A stretch of DNA of 23,673 bases from CAZMCT01 sp964564785 (lineage in GTDB: Bacteria; Planctomycetota; Phycisphaerae; UBA1845; Fen-1342): assembly GCA_964564785.1 (NCBI GenBank), contig CAZMCT010000059.1:1-23673 (forward strand). Direction: 5' to 3'. The position numbers were made by a program, and so were the translations under genes. Below, piece after piece: positions 23,350 through 23,673 of the stretch (positions are counted from its first letter, which is position 1; every line of letters starts with the position of its first letter). A model generated the notes under the pieces. It was not told where the DNA came from. It did no database searches and was given only the letters and a program-made list of their open reading frames with translations.

Positions 23350-23380
23350 GTCGCAGAATGAAGCCGCATTCCGGTGCGAC
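23350..23380. terminator. Bulged hairpin between rpiB and the convergent tRNA gene
   Basis: GTCGCA (23350-23355) pairs with TGCGAC (23375-23380), and GAATG (23356-23360) with CATTC (23367-23371): 11 bp with a 3-base bulge and a 6-base loop. It lies 53 bases past rpiB and 18 bases past the minus-strand tRNA 3' end, so it could stop both. There is no T-run. GGCGTGG/CCACGCC at 23311-23341 is a weaker alternative stem. Confidence 0.45.
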
Positions 23381-23397
23381 GCGCTGTCCCACCTGAC

Positions 23398-23469
23398 GCG
23401 GCGGCCGGGACTCGAACCCGGAACCCGCAGCTTAGAAGGCTGCTGCTCTTCCATTTGAGCTACCGCCGC
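23398..23469 (-). tRNA. trnR: tRNA-Arg (anticodon UCU)
   Basis: 72 bases folding into a full cloverleaf on the minus strand. The acceptor is GCGGCGG with CCGCCGC, the D stem GCTC with GAGC, the anticodon stem GCAGC with GCTGC, and the anticodon loop CTTCTAA gives UCU. The variable loop has five bases, and the T arm is CCGGG-TTCGAGT-CCCGG. CCA is not encoded. It reads AGA/AGG, rare codons in this GC-rich genome. A TAGTAT at 23492-23497 (minus strand) may be its -10. Confidence 0.96.
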
Positions 23470-23520
23470 ACGAACCGCCCGACCGACTCCGATACTAACT
23501 TAGCCCGCCCGGCAACGACC

Positions 23521-23673
23521 TGCCACTGCCGCTCAGCCCTCAGCGGTCAGCTCTGAGCTTTGAGCCCGAGGACTCCGTTCCGAGTTGCCTGTTCCCGCGC
23601 TCCAGTTATCAGTTGCCAGTTCCCGGTTCCCTGTTCCCTGTTCCCTGTTCCCTGTTCCCTGCTCCCTCTGCCC
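23521..23673. repeat. Heptamer-phased array of two word classes, running off the window
   Basis: Read from 23521 in steps of seven, the sequence keeps one phase for about 22 units. It starts with AGCCCTC, AGCGGTC, AGCTCTG, AGCTTTG and AGCCCGA; continues with GTTCCGA, GTTGCCT, GTTCCCG, CGCTCCA, GTTATCA, GTTGCCA and GTTCCCG; and ends with five perfect GTTCCCT copies (23626-23660), then GCTCCCT. The array lies upstream of the tRNA-Arg gene on that gene's strand. The perfect copies match, inverted, the CAGGGAA units at 13990-14017. No open frame here is credible. Confidence 0.8.

Noticed and set aside
23374..23556. Small plus-strand open frame over the tRNA
   Set aside because: It lies across a fully folded tRNA-Arg gene and the heptamer array.

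Overview
This window is about 68% G+C bacterial DNA that looks like a planctomycete chromosome. The main grounds are a complete alternative complex III (act) cluster joined to an A2-type caa3 oxidase, frequent GTG starts with 4-base stop/start overlaps, and intergenic gaps filled with short degenerate repeats. The phylum is an inference; no 16S rRNA gene is present.

Left part (1-6956), all on the minus strand. Reading in the direction of transcription from 6956: a secreted LolA-like protein; an aldehyde dehydrogenase; glutamate racemase MurI followed after one base by a HEAT-repeat lipoprotein; a zinc alcohol dehydrogenase overlapping a PgeF/YfiH multicopper-fold enzyme; and a membrane mannosyltransferase (PIG-V-like) cut by the window edge. 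A pair of TCGTCCGGACGA-type palindromes precedes the alcohol dehydrogenase and looks like an operator.

Middle (7334-21069), plus strand: one long respiratory operon, actA-actB-actC-actDE-actF-orf124-sco-ctaC-ctaD-ctaE-ctaF. ActA-F would oxidise menaquinol and pass electrons through c-type hemes. The cytochrome c fused to CtaC and the CuA/heme a/a3-CuB core of the oxidase would pass them on to oxygen. Sco would assemble the CuA site. ActD and ActE are one polypeptide here, and CtaE carries a long Pro/Ala linker. Most junctions overlap or nearly touch. The three that do not (actB/actC, actDE/actF, ctaD/ctaE) each contain an array of 7-bp units.

Right part: a small minus-strand protein of unknown function; a divergent TsaC(YrdC)-low-molecular-weight phosphatase fusion overlapping rpiB; a minus-strand tRNA-Arg(UCU); and then a 153-bp heptamer-phased repeat running off the window. 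These heptamer arrays, which recall the STRR repeats of cyanobacteria but use different words, are the least explained element here.
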